Below are positions 1-8,456 of a DNA stretch of 64,000 bases, piece after piece. This stretch comes from Rhizobium mesosinicum (lineage in GTDB: Bacteria > Pseudomonadota > Alphaproteobacteria > Rhizobiales > Rhizobiaceae). The notes under the pieces were generated by a model, which did not search any database, was not told the DNA's origin, and saw only the letters and a list, made by a program, of their open reading frames with translations. Position 1 is the stretch's first letter. Each line of letters opens with the position of its first letter. The stretch covers positions 372,001 through 436,000 of the forward strand of contig NZ_JAEUAK010000001.1 of assembly GCF_019511345.1 (NCBI RefSeq), written 5' to 3'. Position numbers and translations under genes: made by a program.

Positions 1-25
1 GGATTGTCGATAAACCTTGAAATTT

Positions 26-99
26 GTTCCCAAATATGGAACGCTCTCTATATGGCACAAAGGAAATGTCTGCGCAATCCACGTCCCACATTTGGGAAC
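26..99. promoter_or_regulatory. Paired palindromic operators upstream of the HigBA-like genes
   Basis: Two 17-bp imperfect palindromes with related sequence lie here: GTTCCCAAATATGGAAC at 26-42 and GTCCCACATTTGGGAAC at 83-99. Both have GTYCC/GGRAC arms around an A/T-rich centre and end 38 bp before the toxin start chosen at 138. A possible promoter is TTGTTC at 24-29 with CTATAT at 48-53, overlapping the first palindrome. Type II toxin-antitoxin operons are usually repressed by their own HTH antitoxin, so binding by the HigA-like protein is the natural inference. Confidence 0.5.
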
Positions 100-137
100 T
101 ATTTTTTGCAGCTGGGACCGGAGCTATTAATTTCCCG

Positions 138-437
138 ATGCGACTCATGGGAATCGGAAATCTTGGCGAACTGGCGAAGTGTGCGGATGAAACAATCGCC
201 ACCGCAGCAAGAGCACTGTGGGCGGAATTGGCCGACGGATCCTGGAAAACCGATGCAGACCTTGCCGAGCACTATCCGACGGCGACGATCGACGGAGCGC
301 AAGTGCGTATCCCGCTCGGCCCCGGACACCATGTTGACCTGTTAGTGAATTATCACGCTGAAATGATGCTCATTGAGTACGCGGGCGTAGCAGATAGCGC
401 CCAACCGCGTCGTGCAACAAAGGGGAAAGCTGCATGA
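138..437 (+). CDS. higB: HigB-like (RelE-fold) type II toxin
   Basis: This is a 99-residue protein resembling HigB-family mRNA interferases, which cut mRNA on the ribosome. Family features seen are the central W-K-T-x-x-D-L segment, a V-R-I-P-L strand, and the C-terminal strand ending in M-L-I-E-Y-A-G. The ATG at 138 gives the usual family length. Starts further upstream (TTG 24, ATG 36, ATG 66) would place the operator palindromes inside the gene. The stop overlaps the antitoxin start by 4 bp (ATGA), so the two are translationally coupled with the toxin first, the usual higBA order. I could not assign catalytic residues by eye. Confidence 0.65.
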   Translation: MRLMGIGNLGELAKCADETIATAARALWAELADGSWKTDADLAEHYPTATIDGAQVRIPLGPGHHVDLLVNYHAEMMLIEYAGVADSAQPRRATKGKAA

Positions 438-1591
438 CTATTCGACCAATTCGAACCGAGCATGACTACGAGACAGCGCTCAAGCAGGCGCGGCGGTTGA
501 TTACTCTCACCGATCAACAATCAATTGACGACCTCGAAATACTCCAGGCCTTAATCGAGCGATGGGAGCAATCTCATGATCAGCTGACCGAGACGTCTCC
601 AGCCGATGCAATCAAGTTTCGAATGAGCCAAAAAGGCCTCAAGCCGCGCGATTTGGAGCCATACATCGGTAGCAAGTCTCGCGTATCCGAGATTCTGAAC
701 GGCCAGCGCCAGCCCACAGTCGATCAGATCAGGGCGCTACATACGCATCTCGGAATTCCCGTCGGCTCACTCATTGGCGAGATCAAGCACGAGCCAACGA
801 CTGGCCGATCCACGGCTTCGGTAGCGGCGATCGAGAAGCTCAGGAAGCTCGGCGTCATGAAGGGCCGCGAAACGATAGAGGCGTTTCTTTTTCGGGCTTG
901 TGCGATTTCGCCAGCAGTTGCAATGCTCCGGAAGACGAGAACAGAGAGGACCAACGCCAAGACCGACTTCGGTGCACTGGAGGCCTGGTGCGCCGCGGTG
1001 ATGCTCAAGGCAGAATCCTCTGGCGTTACGAAGAAGCCGATACAAGACGCAACAGCGACCGCGCGCGGGTTGGCGAAGCTGAGTACCTCGCCCCATTGGC
1101 ACACTGAACTGCATTCATACCTTGGAAACATCGGTATCGTACTGGTTATTCTCGAGCATTTACCCGGTACCTACCTCGACGGAGCAGCAATGCGCAGGGC
1201 GGACGGGACGCCGATAATCGCCCTCACGCTACGCCATGACCGAATCGACAATTTTTGGTTCACGCTACTCCACGAGTACGCTCACGTGGTTTGCCATCTC
1301 GGTGGCGACAATCCGCTTATTCTAGACGATCTGGAGGTTAGAAGTTCGGACGCCATGGAAACCGAGGCTGATGAGTTCGCCCGCGATGCCCTCATTCCCC
1401 CTGAGCTTTGGTCGACGGTTGGTTCTGATGACTTCGATGGTGACGAGCTTGAGGCGTTTGCAGAGAAAGTCGGCGTGCATCCGGCTATTGTGGCTGGTAG
1501 ATGGCAACATGACAACTCCGATTACCGCAAGTTCGCAAGGCTAGTGGGTAGGGGTCAGGTGCGAAAGCACCTTCTTGCTGACGGTGGCTAG
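434..1591 (+). CDS. HigA-like XRE antitoxin fused to an ImmA/IrrE (M78) metallopeptidase domain
   Basis: This 385-residue protein has two parts. Residues about 1-115 resemble HigA antitoxins, with an XRE helix-turn-helix containing the segment SRVSEILNGQRQPTVDQIRA. Residues about 180-370 are an ImmA/IrrE-type (COG2856) domain with the zinc motif HEYAH near residue 280 and a downstream E-A-D-E-F-A helix typical of the family. The first part should neutralise the HigB-like toxin and repress the promoter. The peptidase part suggests regulated proteolysis of a repressor or of the protein itself. It is much longer than classical HigA (about 100 residues). Confidence 0.75.
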   Translation: MTIRPIRTEHDYETALKQARRLITLTDQQSIDDLEILQALIERWEQSHDQLTETSPADAIKFRMSQKGLKPRDLEPYIGSKSRVSEILNGQRQPTVDQIRALHTHLGIPVGSLIGEIKHEPTTGRSTASVAAIEKLRKLGVMKGRETIEAFLFRACAISPAVAMLRKTRTERTNAKTDFGALEAWCAAVMLKAESSGVTKKPIQDATATARGLAKLSTSPHWHTELHSYLGNIGIVLVILEHLPGTYLDGAAMRRADGTPIIALTLRHDRIDNFWFTLLHEYAHVVCHLGGDNPLILDDLEVRSSDAMETEADEFARDALIPPELWSTVGSDDFDGDELEAFAEKVGVHPAIVAGRWQHDNSDYRKFARLVGRGQVRKHLLADGG

Positions 1592-1895
1592 AAGGTCGAA
1601 CGGCCATTAGATTCAGAGATGAGTTGTGCGCAGTCCTGGCCCTGCTCCAGGCGGGCACGGACATTTGAGGATCTGAAATGCAAGACTGTCTAATCGGGAA
1701 GCGTCTGTGATGAGATCAAACGGGGTGACTTTAGAAGCAAGCTCGACCGTCCTCGCGGAACTCATGACGGGATGCATGCCGAAGCTTGCCGTCGCGGGTC
1801 CACCTTCAGACGTGCGTCTCGGATCCCGTCCTCGAGGGTACATCAAGCCGCGAAACCGGGGTCAGCGAGGGCGGGACGCGAGGTCTAAGTACCTG
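1592..1895. other. Intergenic stretch without a recognised gene
   Basis: These 304 bases lie between the antitoxin and the 3' end of a convergent LysR gene. Open frames in the region have no recognisable motif and no convincing ribosome binding site. I see no tRNA, repeat or clear terminator. Confidence 0.4.
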
Positions 1896-2822
1896 CTAGC
1901 TCCGCCCTGTCAGCTTCTCCCAAGCCTCGATGACGATACTCTGAAACCAAGCGAGACTCGCATCAGTCCGATGTCTCTTATGCGTTACAATCGAGAGCGC
2001 AAACGGTTCCATCGGAAATGGCGGCGGTCTATGTACGAGTCCGAACTTCTCGCCGTGCTCGAGCGCCATCCTCCTGGGCACCATGGAAATCATGTCCGAC
2101 GCTGCCACAACGGGCATCGCTGTCATGAAGAGCGGGACGCTCGCGGCAACATTGCGCTTTTTCCTGATTGAAAGCAGTGAGCGGTCCGCCGTCCCATAGT
2201 GGTCGCCATTGAAGGAAACCAACAGGTGAGAAGCATCTGCGTAATCATCTAGGCTGAGATGGTGGGTCAGCGGATGGCCGACGCGCATAATCACTGCGTA
2301 CTCCTCTTCCGAGAGCAACACGCTTTCATGGTCGTGAGGAAGAGAATCGAATCTTCCGATTGCCATGTCGACTGCCTCTGACCGGACAAGTTGGAGCGCG
2401 CCGGATCCTGTCCCAAACCTAATCGAAAATCGAGCATGAGGAGCATCTTCCAACAGGCGGGCATGGAGTATGGGCGTCAGTGGCGCGGCTATATAGTCCA
2501 CCGTTACGATCCGAAAATGCCGCCGCGTTTCCCTTGGCAAAAAGTCGCTCGCCCCAAGCGCACGATTTGCCGTCTCGAGTATCTCATCGATCAGCGGTGC
2601 AAGTGCAGTTGCTACGCCGTTGGGTACGAAACCATCAGAGTGCCGAATGAACAGCGGATCGCCTATGACAGCGCGCAACCGCGATAACGCATGGCTTATC
2701 GCGGGTTGGCTCAAGCCAAGCTGATGGGCGACAACCGTCGCCTTCCGCTGTCGATATAACAGCCGAAACACCAGGAGAAGCGTAAAATCCAAACGCCGAA
2801 GTTTCGTGGAATCAATATCCAT
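1896..2822 (-). CDS. LysR-type transcriptional regulator (NodD/NahR-like layout)
   Basis: This 308-residue LysR-family protein has the N-terminal winged HTH at about residues 10-65, including LGLSQPAISHALSRLR, followed by a substrate-binding domain beginning near R-R-H-F-R-I-V. The opening L-R-R-L-D-F-T-L-L-L-V-F matches the NodD/NahR/LinR side of the family. It faces the exported SnoaL-like gene across a 74-bp gap, so that gene is its most likely target. The inducer is unknown. Confidence 0.85.
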   Translation of the reverse strand: MDIDSTKLRRLDFTLLLVFRLLYRQRKATVVAHQLGLSQPAISHALSRLRAVIGDPLFIRHSDGFVPNGVATALAPLIDEILETANRALGASDFLPRETRRHFRIVTVDYIAAPLTPILHARLLEDAPHARFSIRFGTGSGALQLVRSEAVDMAIGRFDSLPHDHESVLLSEEEYAVIMRVGHPLTHHLSLDDYADASHLLVSFNGDHYGTADRSLLSIRKKRNVAASVPLFMTAMPVVAASDMISMVPRRMALEHGEKFGLVHRPPPFPMEPFALSIVTHKRHRTDASLAWFQSIVIEAWEKLTGRS

Positions 2823-2896
2823 TATGCACCGAATTCAATTTTTTCGAACTTAACGGACCGTCATACTGCTTCCATCGACAACCAAACGGAAGCAAC

Positions 2897-3379
2897 ATGA
2901 GAAGGATTTTTGCAATGGTAGTCGCGGCAACTGTCGCCACAGGAGCAGCCGCCAACGAGACGCTAACGATCGAGCAAGCCCGCACGATCATCGCTCCCCT
3001 CTATGACGCTCTCAATCAGCCGGCGACCAAGGACGTTGACGCTCTTCTGAGGAAGGCAACGACCGACGATTGGATGACCTGCAGTGCGGAGGGCATCTGC
3101 CTCACAAGGGAGAAGTTGGTGGGCGCGTTCAAAGCACGCGGAGAAACCATTCCGGATCTCAAATGGGAAATCCGCGATATCATGATTTCGGGAAATCAGG
3201 TCATCGTTCGTGGTGAAGCCAGCGGAACACCGGCGAAAGACTTCATGGGTGTCGCAGCTACCGGCAAGTCGTTCAAGATCATGTCGATCGATATCCAGAC
3301 TATACGGGGTGGGAAAATCGCGCACTCATATCACATCGAAGACTGGGCAGGTGCCGTTAGACAATTGACTGGCCATTGA
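2897..3379 (+). CDS. Exported SnoaL/NTF2-like protein
   Basis: This 160-residue protein starts with a signal peptide (M-R-R-I-F-A-M-V-V-A-A-T-V-A-T-G-A-A-A), so it is probably periplasmic. The mature part has the alpha+beta pattern of NTF2/SnoaL-like proteins: a helical start (LTIEQARTIIAPLYDAL) and a strand-rich second half. Members include small enzymes such as polyketide cyclases and many non-enzymatic ligand binders, so the exact role is open. A ribosome binding site (ACGGAAG) precedes the ATG. It is divergent from the LysR gene. Confidence 0.6.
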   Translation: MRRIFAMVVAATVATGAAANETLTIEQARTIIAPLYDALNQPATKDVDALLRKATTDDWMTCSAEGICLTREKLVGAFKARGETIPDLKWEIRDIMISGNQVIVRGEASGTPAKDFMGVAATGKSFKIMSIDIQTIRGGKIAHSYHIEDWAGAVRQLTGH

Positions 3380-3400
3380 AATCCGGACCTCAGCCCCTTA

Positions 3401-3444
3401 CTCAAATGTGGAAGCGATTTGTGGTTTGGTTCCACATTTCTGAG
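3401..3444. promoter_or_regulatory. Inverted repeat upstream of the MocR-type regulator
   Basis: CTCAAATGTGGAA at 3401-3413 is mirrored by TTCCACATTTCTGAG at 3430-3444, which has a two-base insertion in the second arm. It lies about 160 bp before the regulator start and directly after the exported SnoaL-like gene. It could be an operator or the terminator of the preceding gene. No T-run follows, so I lean to an operator. Confidence 0.35.
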
Positions 3445-3605
3445 TGACGACTGTTTACGGTCTCAGTCGAGCGCGGGCTCTTGAAAAACCCAAGTCGTTA
3501 GGTTCGAATAGTTACGTGCCGCTGGAGTGGGTTGGCACGCAAATTGCGTTTCTTCATGCTCAACTTGGTCACGGCAAACGTGGCGAACTGTTGGTGGAGA
3601 GAAGA

Positions 3606-5114
3606 ATGCAGTTGCCAATCGTGCTACAGCGGCATTCGGCTGTTTCTTTGCAATCTCAGCTCATAGGCCAAATCAGAGAGTTCATTGTCCTGGATCGGCT
3701 GAAACCAGGCTCAAGATTACCTGGAACCCGCGCTCTGAGCGAGCAACTTCGAATATCACGAAACACCGTATTACTTGCGTATGACAGCTTGGAGATTGAA
3801 GGGTACATCAAGACCCTCGAAAATATCGGCACGTTCGTGGTGGGTAAGTCGCCCGATTTGGCACTGAGGGTAGAAGAAAGCCCCAAGTCTCTTAACCTTC
3901 TCGCCCATTCCAAGCCTTCCCGCCCCGCGGCGGTCACTGTCGCTCCGGCGAGTGCTCTAAAAAATGAAGTTTGCTATGATTTTGAGCTAGAGAGTTCGGA
4001 TCCTGATCTTTTTCCCGCAGCGGTCTGGCGTCGCCTGATGAATCGCCACATGCGATCCTCCAAATTTAATCTGACAGGCGATACGAGCCCACTGGGCTTT
4101 GAAGCTCTACGTTCGGTTATTTGTGATTTCTTAGGCGCGTCACGCGGCATGCGGATCTGTCCTGAGCAGGTGATCATAGTGACAGGCATCCAACAGGCCC
4201 TGAGCATTATAGGTCATGTCTATGTAAACGAGCGAACACCAGTGCTTATCGAAGCGCCGGGCTGTGCAGCGACGGGAGACCTGTTCAGAGGATATGGCGC
4301 ACAGATTTTGCCAGTGCCGATCGACCAAGACGGATTACTCGTTCACTCGCTCCCGCCGGTAAAGGAGGCCGTCATATTCACGACTCCAGCCAGACAGTTT
4401 CCACTCGGTACACCGATGAAGGAAAATCGGCGGAAAGAACTTCTTAGGTGGGCGAATGAGACATCGTCGCTAATCGTGGAAGCCGACTATGATAGCGACT
4501 TCGCCTACGACGGTTCCCCGATGCCGGCTCTCTACACTTTGGACGCCGGTGATTCCGTTATCCATGTCGGGTCGTTCGCCACCTCCCTGGGCTCGGGTAT
4601 CCGAGTTGGCTACATGGTCGTGCCACCGAGGCTAATCGACGAAATCGGCAAAGCCGCGACTTTGTTCAACCACGGCTTTCCGTGTCACGGAGCAGCTTGG
4701 ATTGAACAATCGATTCTTGCCGAATTCATCGCATCGGGAGCTTTCGACAAACATCTACGAATGGTGAGAAAAGCCTATCTTGAACGCCGGGATACCCTCA
4801 TTTCGGAACTTTCACGACATTTCGGGCCCGTGGACGTCGGCGGCACTTCATCCGGTACCCACGTTGTCTGGAGGCCACCGAATGAATTGGGGGACGCAAA
4901 GACTATTCGGCAGGTGGGCATGTCCTGTGGTGTGGCCGTGTACACTTTGGAAGACGAGACAATTGCGGGCGCGGAGAACCTGCCAGAATGGCAGCGTTAC
5001 TTGTTCCTTGGCTACGCAGCCATCAAGGCTCCGCGGATCAGGGCTGGCATATCGCTTCTCGCCAACACTCTTCGTTCACCGGCACCATCACTATCAATGG
5101 GGCCGGCACTCTAA
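3606..5114 (+). CDS. MocR/PdxR-type regulator (GntR HTH fused to aminotransferase fold)
   Basis: This 502-residue protein combines an N-terminal GntR winged HTH (about residues 15-85, with LKPGSRLPGTRALSEQLRIS and NTVLLAYDSLEIEGY) and a C-terminal class I aminotransferase-like domain. Family members bind PLP and sense amino-acid-like ligands or vitamin B6. I chose ATG 3606 because GGAGAGA precedes it and family homology begins there. The reading frame also opens at 3444 but that extension looks unlike a protein. In the PLP site I see the D-Y-D-S-D-F segment, but the usual lysine context reads as SFATSLGSGIRVGY, where a serine or threonine seems to replace the Schiff-base lysine. Neighbours suggest it regulates the molybdoenzyme locus. 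Confidence 0.8.
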   Translation: MQLPIVLQRHSAVSLQSQLIGQIREFIVLDRLKPGSRLPGTRALSEQLRISRNTVLLAYDSLEIEGYIKTLENIGTFVVGKSPDLALRVEESPKSLNLLAHSKPSRPAAVTVAPASALKNEVCYDFELESSDPDLFPAAVWRRLMNRHMRSSKFNLTGDTSPLGFEALRSVICDFLGASRGMRICPEQVIIVTGIQQALSIIGHVYVNERTPVLIEAPGCAATGDLFRGYGAQILPVPIDQDGLLVHSLPPVKEAVIFTTPARQFPLGTPMKENRRKELLRWANETSSLIVEADYDSDFAYDGSPMPALYTLDAGDSVIHVGSFATSLGSGIRVGYMVVPPRLIDEIGKAATLFNHGFPCHGAAWIEQSILAEFIASGAFDKHLRMVRKAYLERRDTLISELSRHFGPVDVGGTSSGTHVVWRPPNELGDAKTIRQVGMSCGVAVYTLEDETIAGAENLPEWQRYLFLGYAAIKAPRIRAGISLLANTLRSPAPSLSMGPAL

Positions 5115-5204
5115 GTCTCCCCGGTCGAGGTTTAGCTTGCCAACGGTAGCTGCGCGGAAGAACCCGCGATACCCAGATGCAATCGTACTTCATAGGAGAT
5201 AACC

Positions 5205-5573
5205 GTGACTGCAATGAAGATAGGTGACTACGAACAGATCATTTCGACAATCGGACACTACCTCGAGGGCGCACGACTGGGCAAAGGTGATGTGATGCGC
5301 CCCGCTTTCCATTCCGACGCGACGATCTTCGGGTACGTCGGACCCGATTTCTGGGCAGGTCCGATACAATCTCTCTACGACTGGAATGACAAGAATGGCC
5401 CTGCTCCGGAGATTGTCTCCAAAGTTGTCGCTATTGACATCGTTGAGACGATCGCGGTCGCCAAAGTCGAGTCCGACAATTGGACCGGCTATCGATTCAC
5501 GGATTTCTTCACACTCATCAAAGTCGACGGTGAATGGAAGATCATGAATAAGGTTTTCCACCTGCACGCATAG
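5205..5573 (+). CDS. NTF2-like protein of the putative lumazine-binding type
   Basis: This is a 122-residue cytoplasmic protein whose layout matches the Lumazine_bd_2/NTF2-like family: helical start with YLEGARLGKGDVMRPAFHSD, then strands ending in DFFTLIKVDGEWKIMNKVFH. These small cone-shaped domains often bind a cofactor or act as enzyme subunits. Start is GTG 5205 because AGGAGAT (5194-5200) is correctly spaced; the next ATG at 5214 is too far. It lies between the MocR regulator and the ferredoxin reductase operon, so a role in the same pathway is plausible but not shown. Confidence 0.6.
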   Translation: MTAMKIGDYEQIISTIGHYLEGARLGKGDVMRPAFHSDATIFGYVGPDFWAGPIQSLYDWNDKNGPAPEIVSKVVAIDIVETIAVAKVESDNWTGYRFTDFFTLIKVDGEWKIMNKVFHLHA

Positions 5574-5605
5574 TGGGGCGTGGAGAGGTTCCTGCCGGCT
5601 GGCCG

Positions 5606-6901
5606 CTATGATCGATTCATTGCGGCTAGCATTTCTTCGACCCGCGTAAACTTTTCGCGCGGCTTCCCACGAATCTGACCGTTTTCTTGCTCGAGTTCAT
5701 TTAACCTCGTCCAATGCCCATAGCTCGAGGCGTAGGCCGAACGCGAAGAAAGGATCTCGGCGATTGCGGGCGCACCCCGCTTTGCACGACGAGGCATATC
5801 TTTCATGTCTTTAAGAAGGCGGTCCACCGTAGCAACGCTACACGCCCGATTCGTGCCAATAATGCCGGTGGCTCCGCGTTTTATCCAGCCTGCGACATAC
5901 ACAGGAGAAGCGACGCCAGTGACCCGTCCGTCAACGTTCGGTATCGTTCCGGTATTGTCATCGAAGGGCAAACCCTTCACGAGTTCTCCCCGGTATCCGA
6001 CACTGCGTATAATCAGCCCGGCGGGGATTTCGACCTGCTCGCTATTCCCGTCAGCGGACCCGCGCCGCTTGACGAATCTCATCCTCTCCGCCCGATGGTT
6101 TCCTGTTATTTCTTCCGGTGAATGGTAAAACTTGATCGCACATACTTTTGTCCCATGCCTTGATGTCGACGCCGATTTCAGAATCTCTAGGTTCTTCGCA
6201 GACACCGAACCAGGCGTTACAGGTTGGTCGACCTCAAGGTCATGCAGGTCCAAATGCACGCCCACTTCGGGAATTTCAGTTACCTCCCGCAACTCTTTTG
6301 GCGAAAATTTGGCTTCAACAGGTCCGCGGCGTCCGACCAGGACAACCTCTTTGATCTTGCTTGCCGCCAGTGCCTCGAGCGCGCTTGACGTGATGTCCGT
6401 ACCAGAAAGCGCCTCTGTCGGCTTGAGAAGAATTCGGCAGACATCGAGGGCGACATTACCAAGCCCGACAACGATTGCGCGATCCTGGCTTAGGTCGAAA
6501 TGCGTATCCTGGTAGTCGGGGTGTCCGTTATACCATCCGACAAATGCGTTCGCTGAATGGATGCCGGGTAGATCCTCTCCGGGAATTCCTAGCTTTCGAT
6601 CGTCGGAGGCTCCGATTGCAAGCAGTACTGCGTCATAGTGGTCGCAGAGTTCATCGACGAGAACGTCTCGCCCAATCTCGATGTTTCCAAAAAAGCCCAG
6701 TCTCGGCGTTTGAGCAATTCTCTCGAAGACGTCGGCGACCGACTTGAGGCGCGGATGATCCGGGGCGACACCGTGCCGTACCAAGCCAAACGGTACGGGG
6801 AGGCGTTCGTAAAGATCGACATCGATATCCTGATTTGCGGCAAAGAGCGCTTCGACCGCGTAGAACCCGCTAGGCCCGCTTCCGACCACAGCAACTTTCA
6901 T
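5606..6901 (-). CDS. NADPH-ferredoxin reductase of the adrenodoxin-reductase/FprA type
   Basis: This 431-residue flavoprotein would move electrons between NAD(P)H and the ferredoxin encoded just upstream. An FAD-binding Rossmann motif is at the N terminus (VVGSGPSGFYAVEAL), followed by YERLPVPFGLVRHGVAPDHP, a signature of adrenodoxin reductase and mycobacterial FprA. The NADP-binding motif VVGLGNVALDVCRIL lies near residue 150, and a C-terminal G-W-I-K-R-G-x-x-G-I-I-G-T-N closes the FAD site. ATG 6901 has GAGAGG at good distance; alternatives are ATG 6916 and TTG 6925. It is in one operon with ferredoxin and moaA. Confidence 0.85.
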   Translation of the reverse strand: MKVAVVGSGPSGFYAVEALFAANQDIDVDLYERLPVPFGLVRHGVAPDHPRLKSVADVFERIAQTPRLGFFGNIEIGRDVLVDELCDHYDAVLLAIGASDDRKLGIPGEDLPGIHSANAFVGWYNGHPDYQDTHFDLSQDRAIVVGLGNVALDVCRILLKPTEALSGTDITSSALEALAASKIKEVVLVGRRGPVEAKFSPKELREVTEIPEVGVHLDLHDLEVDQPVTPGSVSAKNLEILKSASTSRHGTKVCAIKFYHSPEEITGNHRAERMRFVKRRGSADGNSEQVEIPAGLIIRSVGYRGELVKGLPFDDNTGTIPNVDGRVTGVASPVYVAGWIKRGATGIIGTNRACSVATVDRLLKDMKDMPRRAKRGAPAIAEILSSRSAYASSYGHWTRLNELEQENGQIRGKPREKFTRVEEMLAAMNRS

Positions 6902-6921
6902 CGTATTGCCTCTCATCTTGA

Positions 6922-7227
6922 TCAAAATCCCAGTTGCGCTCGGCGATCGGCTGCACTTGGCAATGGTGGTTGCTTACTAATGATCAAGGGCGTCGCCAGC
7001 GCCCGTTCAGCGTTGATCGACACCCAGATTTGCTGGTCATCACTCAGATCACCAGCTTCCGCTATCGCTGAGACCGGGCATGCGGGGATACAAGCTCCAC
7101 AGTCCACGCAGGCATCCGGATCAATATAGATCCTTGATTCATCCCCATGAAAGCAAGAGACGGGACAGACGGTAACGCAGTCGGTAAACCGACAGGAATC
7201 GCAGTTCGCGGTCACTACATGTGGCAT
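6922..7227 (-). CDS. Seven-iron (3Fe-4S/4Fe-4S) ferredoxin
   Basis: This 101-residue protein matches FdxA-type bacterial ferredoxins: it starts MPHVVTANC, has cysteines at about 9, 12, 17 and 21 (C-D-S-C...D-C-V-T-V-C-P), and then the classic cluster motif CVDCGACIPACP. The long tail after the second cluster motif is also usual in the family. It would carry electrons between the reductase directly downstream and the molybdoenzyme coded on the other strand. It lies 15 bp after moaA and about 20 bp before the reductase, so they form one transcription unit. Confidence 0.9.
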   Translation of the reverse strand: MPHVVTANCDSCRFTDCVTVCPVSCFHGDESRIYIDPDACVDCGACIPACPVSAIAEAGDLSDDQQIWVSINAERALATPLIISKQPPLPSAADRRAQLGF

Positions 7228-7242
7228 GCTTGTCCCCTTTCG

Positions 7243-8256
7243 CTATCCACCGGTCGCGGCCATGATGCGATCGATGGCCTTCGGATTCGTTATGAAGTCA
7301 TGTCGGTGAGGTTTGATCAGCATCGCGCGGTCGATGGCGATGTCCAACTCAGAATCAGGTCGTCCCGCTCTCAGTAACGGGCGAAAATCGACTTTGTCAT
7401 TCTGACCTAGACAAAGGAACATCGTTCCATCGGCAGTCAGCCTGACGCGATTGCAGCTCGAGCAAAAATGGTCGGACATGGGTGTAATGAATCCAACCGT
7501 GATCGTACCGTCAGCGGACTTCAGATACTTTGCAGGTCCGCCGGAAGTAGACTCGACATCTTGTAGGTAACGCGACCTCCTCAAACGCTCCCTCAATTCG
7601 CTGAGATCGAATTTGCCCGCAGAGCGTCCGGTTTGGCCCATCGGCATTGCTTCTATCAGACGAAGCACAAAACCAGATTTTTGGCAGAACTCGATCATCT
7701 CTTCGATAGTCGCCATATTGGTATCCGCCATGACCACCATGTTCACCTTTATGAGGCCGAACCCGGCTGCCCTGGCAGCTTCTAATCCCCGCAATACCGC
7801 ACTAAGCACATTGCGACCCGCAATCTGCGCGGTCTTTTGTTCGTCAAGTGAGTCCAAACTCACGTTAAGTCGGGAAAGACCAGCAAGGCGAAGTGGCTTT
7901 GCATAGGTCTCCAGTTGCGTGCCGTTGGTGCTCATCGAGATGTCGTCCACGCCTAGTGAACTTAATCTGGAAACGAGATCAGGGAGGTTTCGGCGGGTTA
8001 GCGGTTCCCCACCCGTAAGGCGAAGGTGCCTCAGGCCCCTCCTCTTCAAGACACTGACAAAGCGAACGATTTCGTCGAACGTCAGCCAATCCGGAGGTTC
8101 AGTGAAGTCACGAAACCCCTTGGGAATGCAGTACGTGCAGCGGAGATCGCATCTATCGGTCACCGACAGTCGGAGATAGTCGATCTTTCGCCCAAAGCGA
8201 TCAACCATCGCTGCCTGACGGGTCGACGCGCTGTGTTCACTGGACATTCGTACCAT
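7243..8256 (-). CDS. moaA: GTP 3',8-cyclase MoaA (molybdenum cofactor synthesis)
   Basis: MoaA is a radical-SAM enzyme that with MoaC converts GTP to cyclic pyranopterin monophosphate, the first step of molybdopterin synthesis. In this 337-residue protein the SAM cluster motif CDLRCTYC is at residues 36-43, the second cluster uses FCSSCNRVR and the cysteine of F-L-C-L, and the chain ends in the Gly-Gly needed by MoaA. A GAGG site precedes ATG 8256. Being first in a ferredoxin/reductase operon opposite a molybdoenzyme, it may be a dedicated second copy; a housekeeping moaA elsewhere cannot be seen here. Confidence 0.92.
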   Translation of the reverse strand: MVRMSSEHSASTRQAAMVDRFGRKIDYLRLSVTDRCDLRCTYCIPKGFRDFTEPPDWLTFDEIVRFVSVLKRRGLRHLRLTGGEPLTRRNLPDLVSRLSSLGVDDISMSTNGTQLETYAKPLRLAGLSRLNVSLDSLDEQKTAQIAGRNVLSAVLRGLEAARAAGFGLIKVNMVVMADTNMATIEEMIEFCQKSGFVLRLIEAMPMGQTGRSAGKFDLSELRERLRRSRYLQDVESTSGGPAKYLKSADGTITVGFITPMSDHFCSSCNRVRLTADGTMFLCLGQNDKVDFRPLLRAGRPDSELDIAIDRAMLIKPHRHDFITNPKAIDRIMAATGG

Positions 8257-8456
8257 TACGGAGCCTCGCCATTGCGCTTAACGAAGGCAACATTTCCATA
8301 TATGCGAATGCGATGAAGTGCCGCTTGCCACAAAAACGATAGAACCGGTTCAGCCGGTACCAACAAATAAACAAAGGCCGGTACTCGACCTTGCCAGGCC
8401 TTACCCTCCTACTTTGAAACTCCCGTCGACCGCCTTGAGGCAAGAAAGGAGCCGTC
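8257..8456. promoter_or_regulatory. Divergent promoter region of the molybdoenzyme locus with a direct repeat
   Basis: These 200 bp separate moaA and the oxidoreductase gene. GCCGGTAC occurs twice in direct orientation (8353-8360 and 8377-8384, 24 bp apart), next to the palindrome AACCGGTT at 8343-8350. MocR-type regulators commonly bind direct repeats in divergent regions, so this is a candidate site for the regulator coded at 3606-5114. I cannot place -35/-10 boxes with confidence. Confidence 0.4.
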
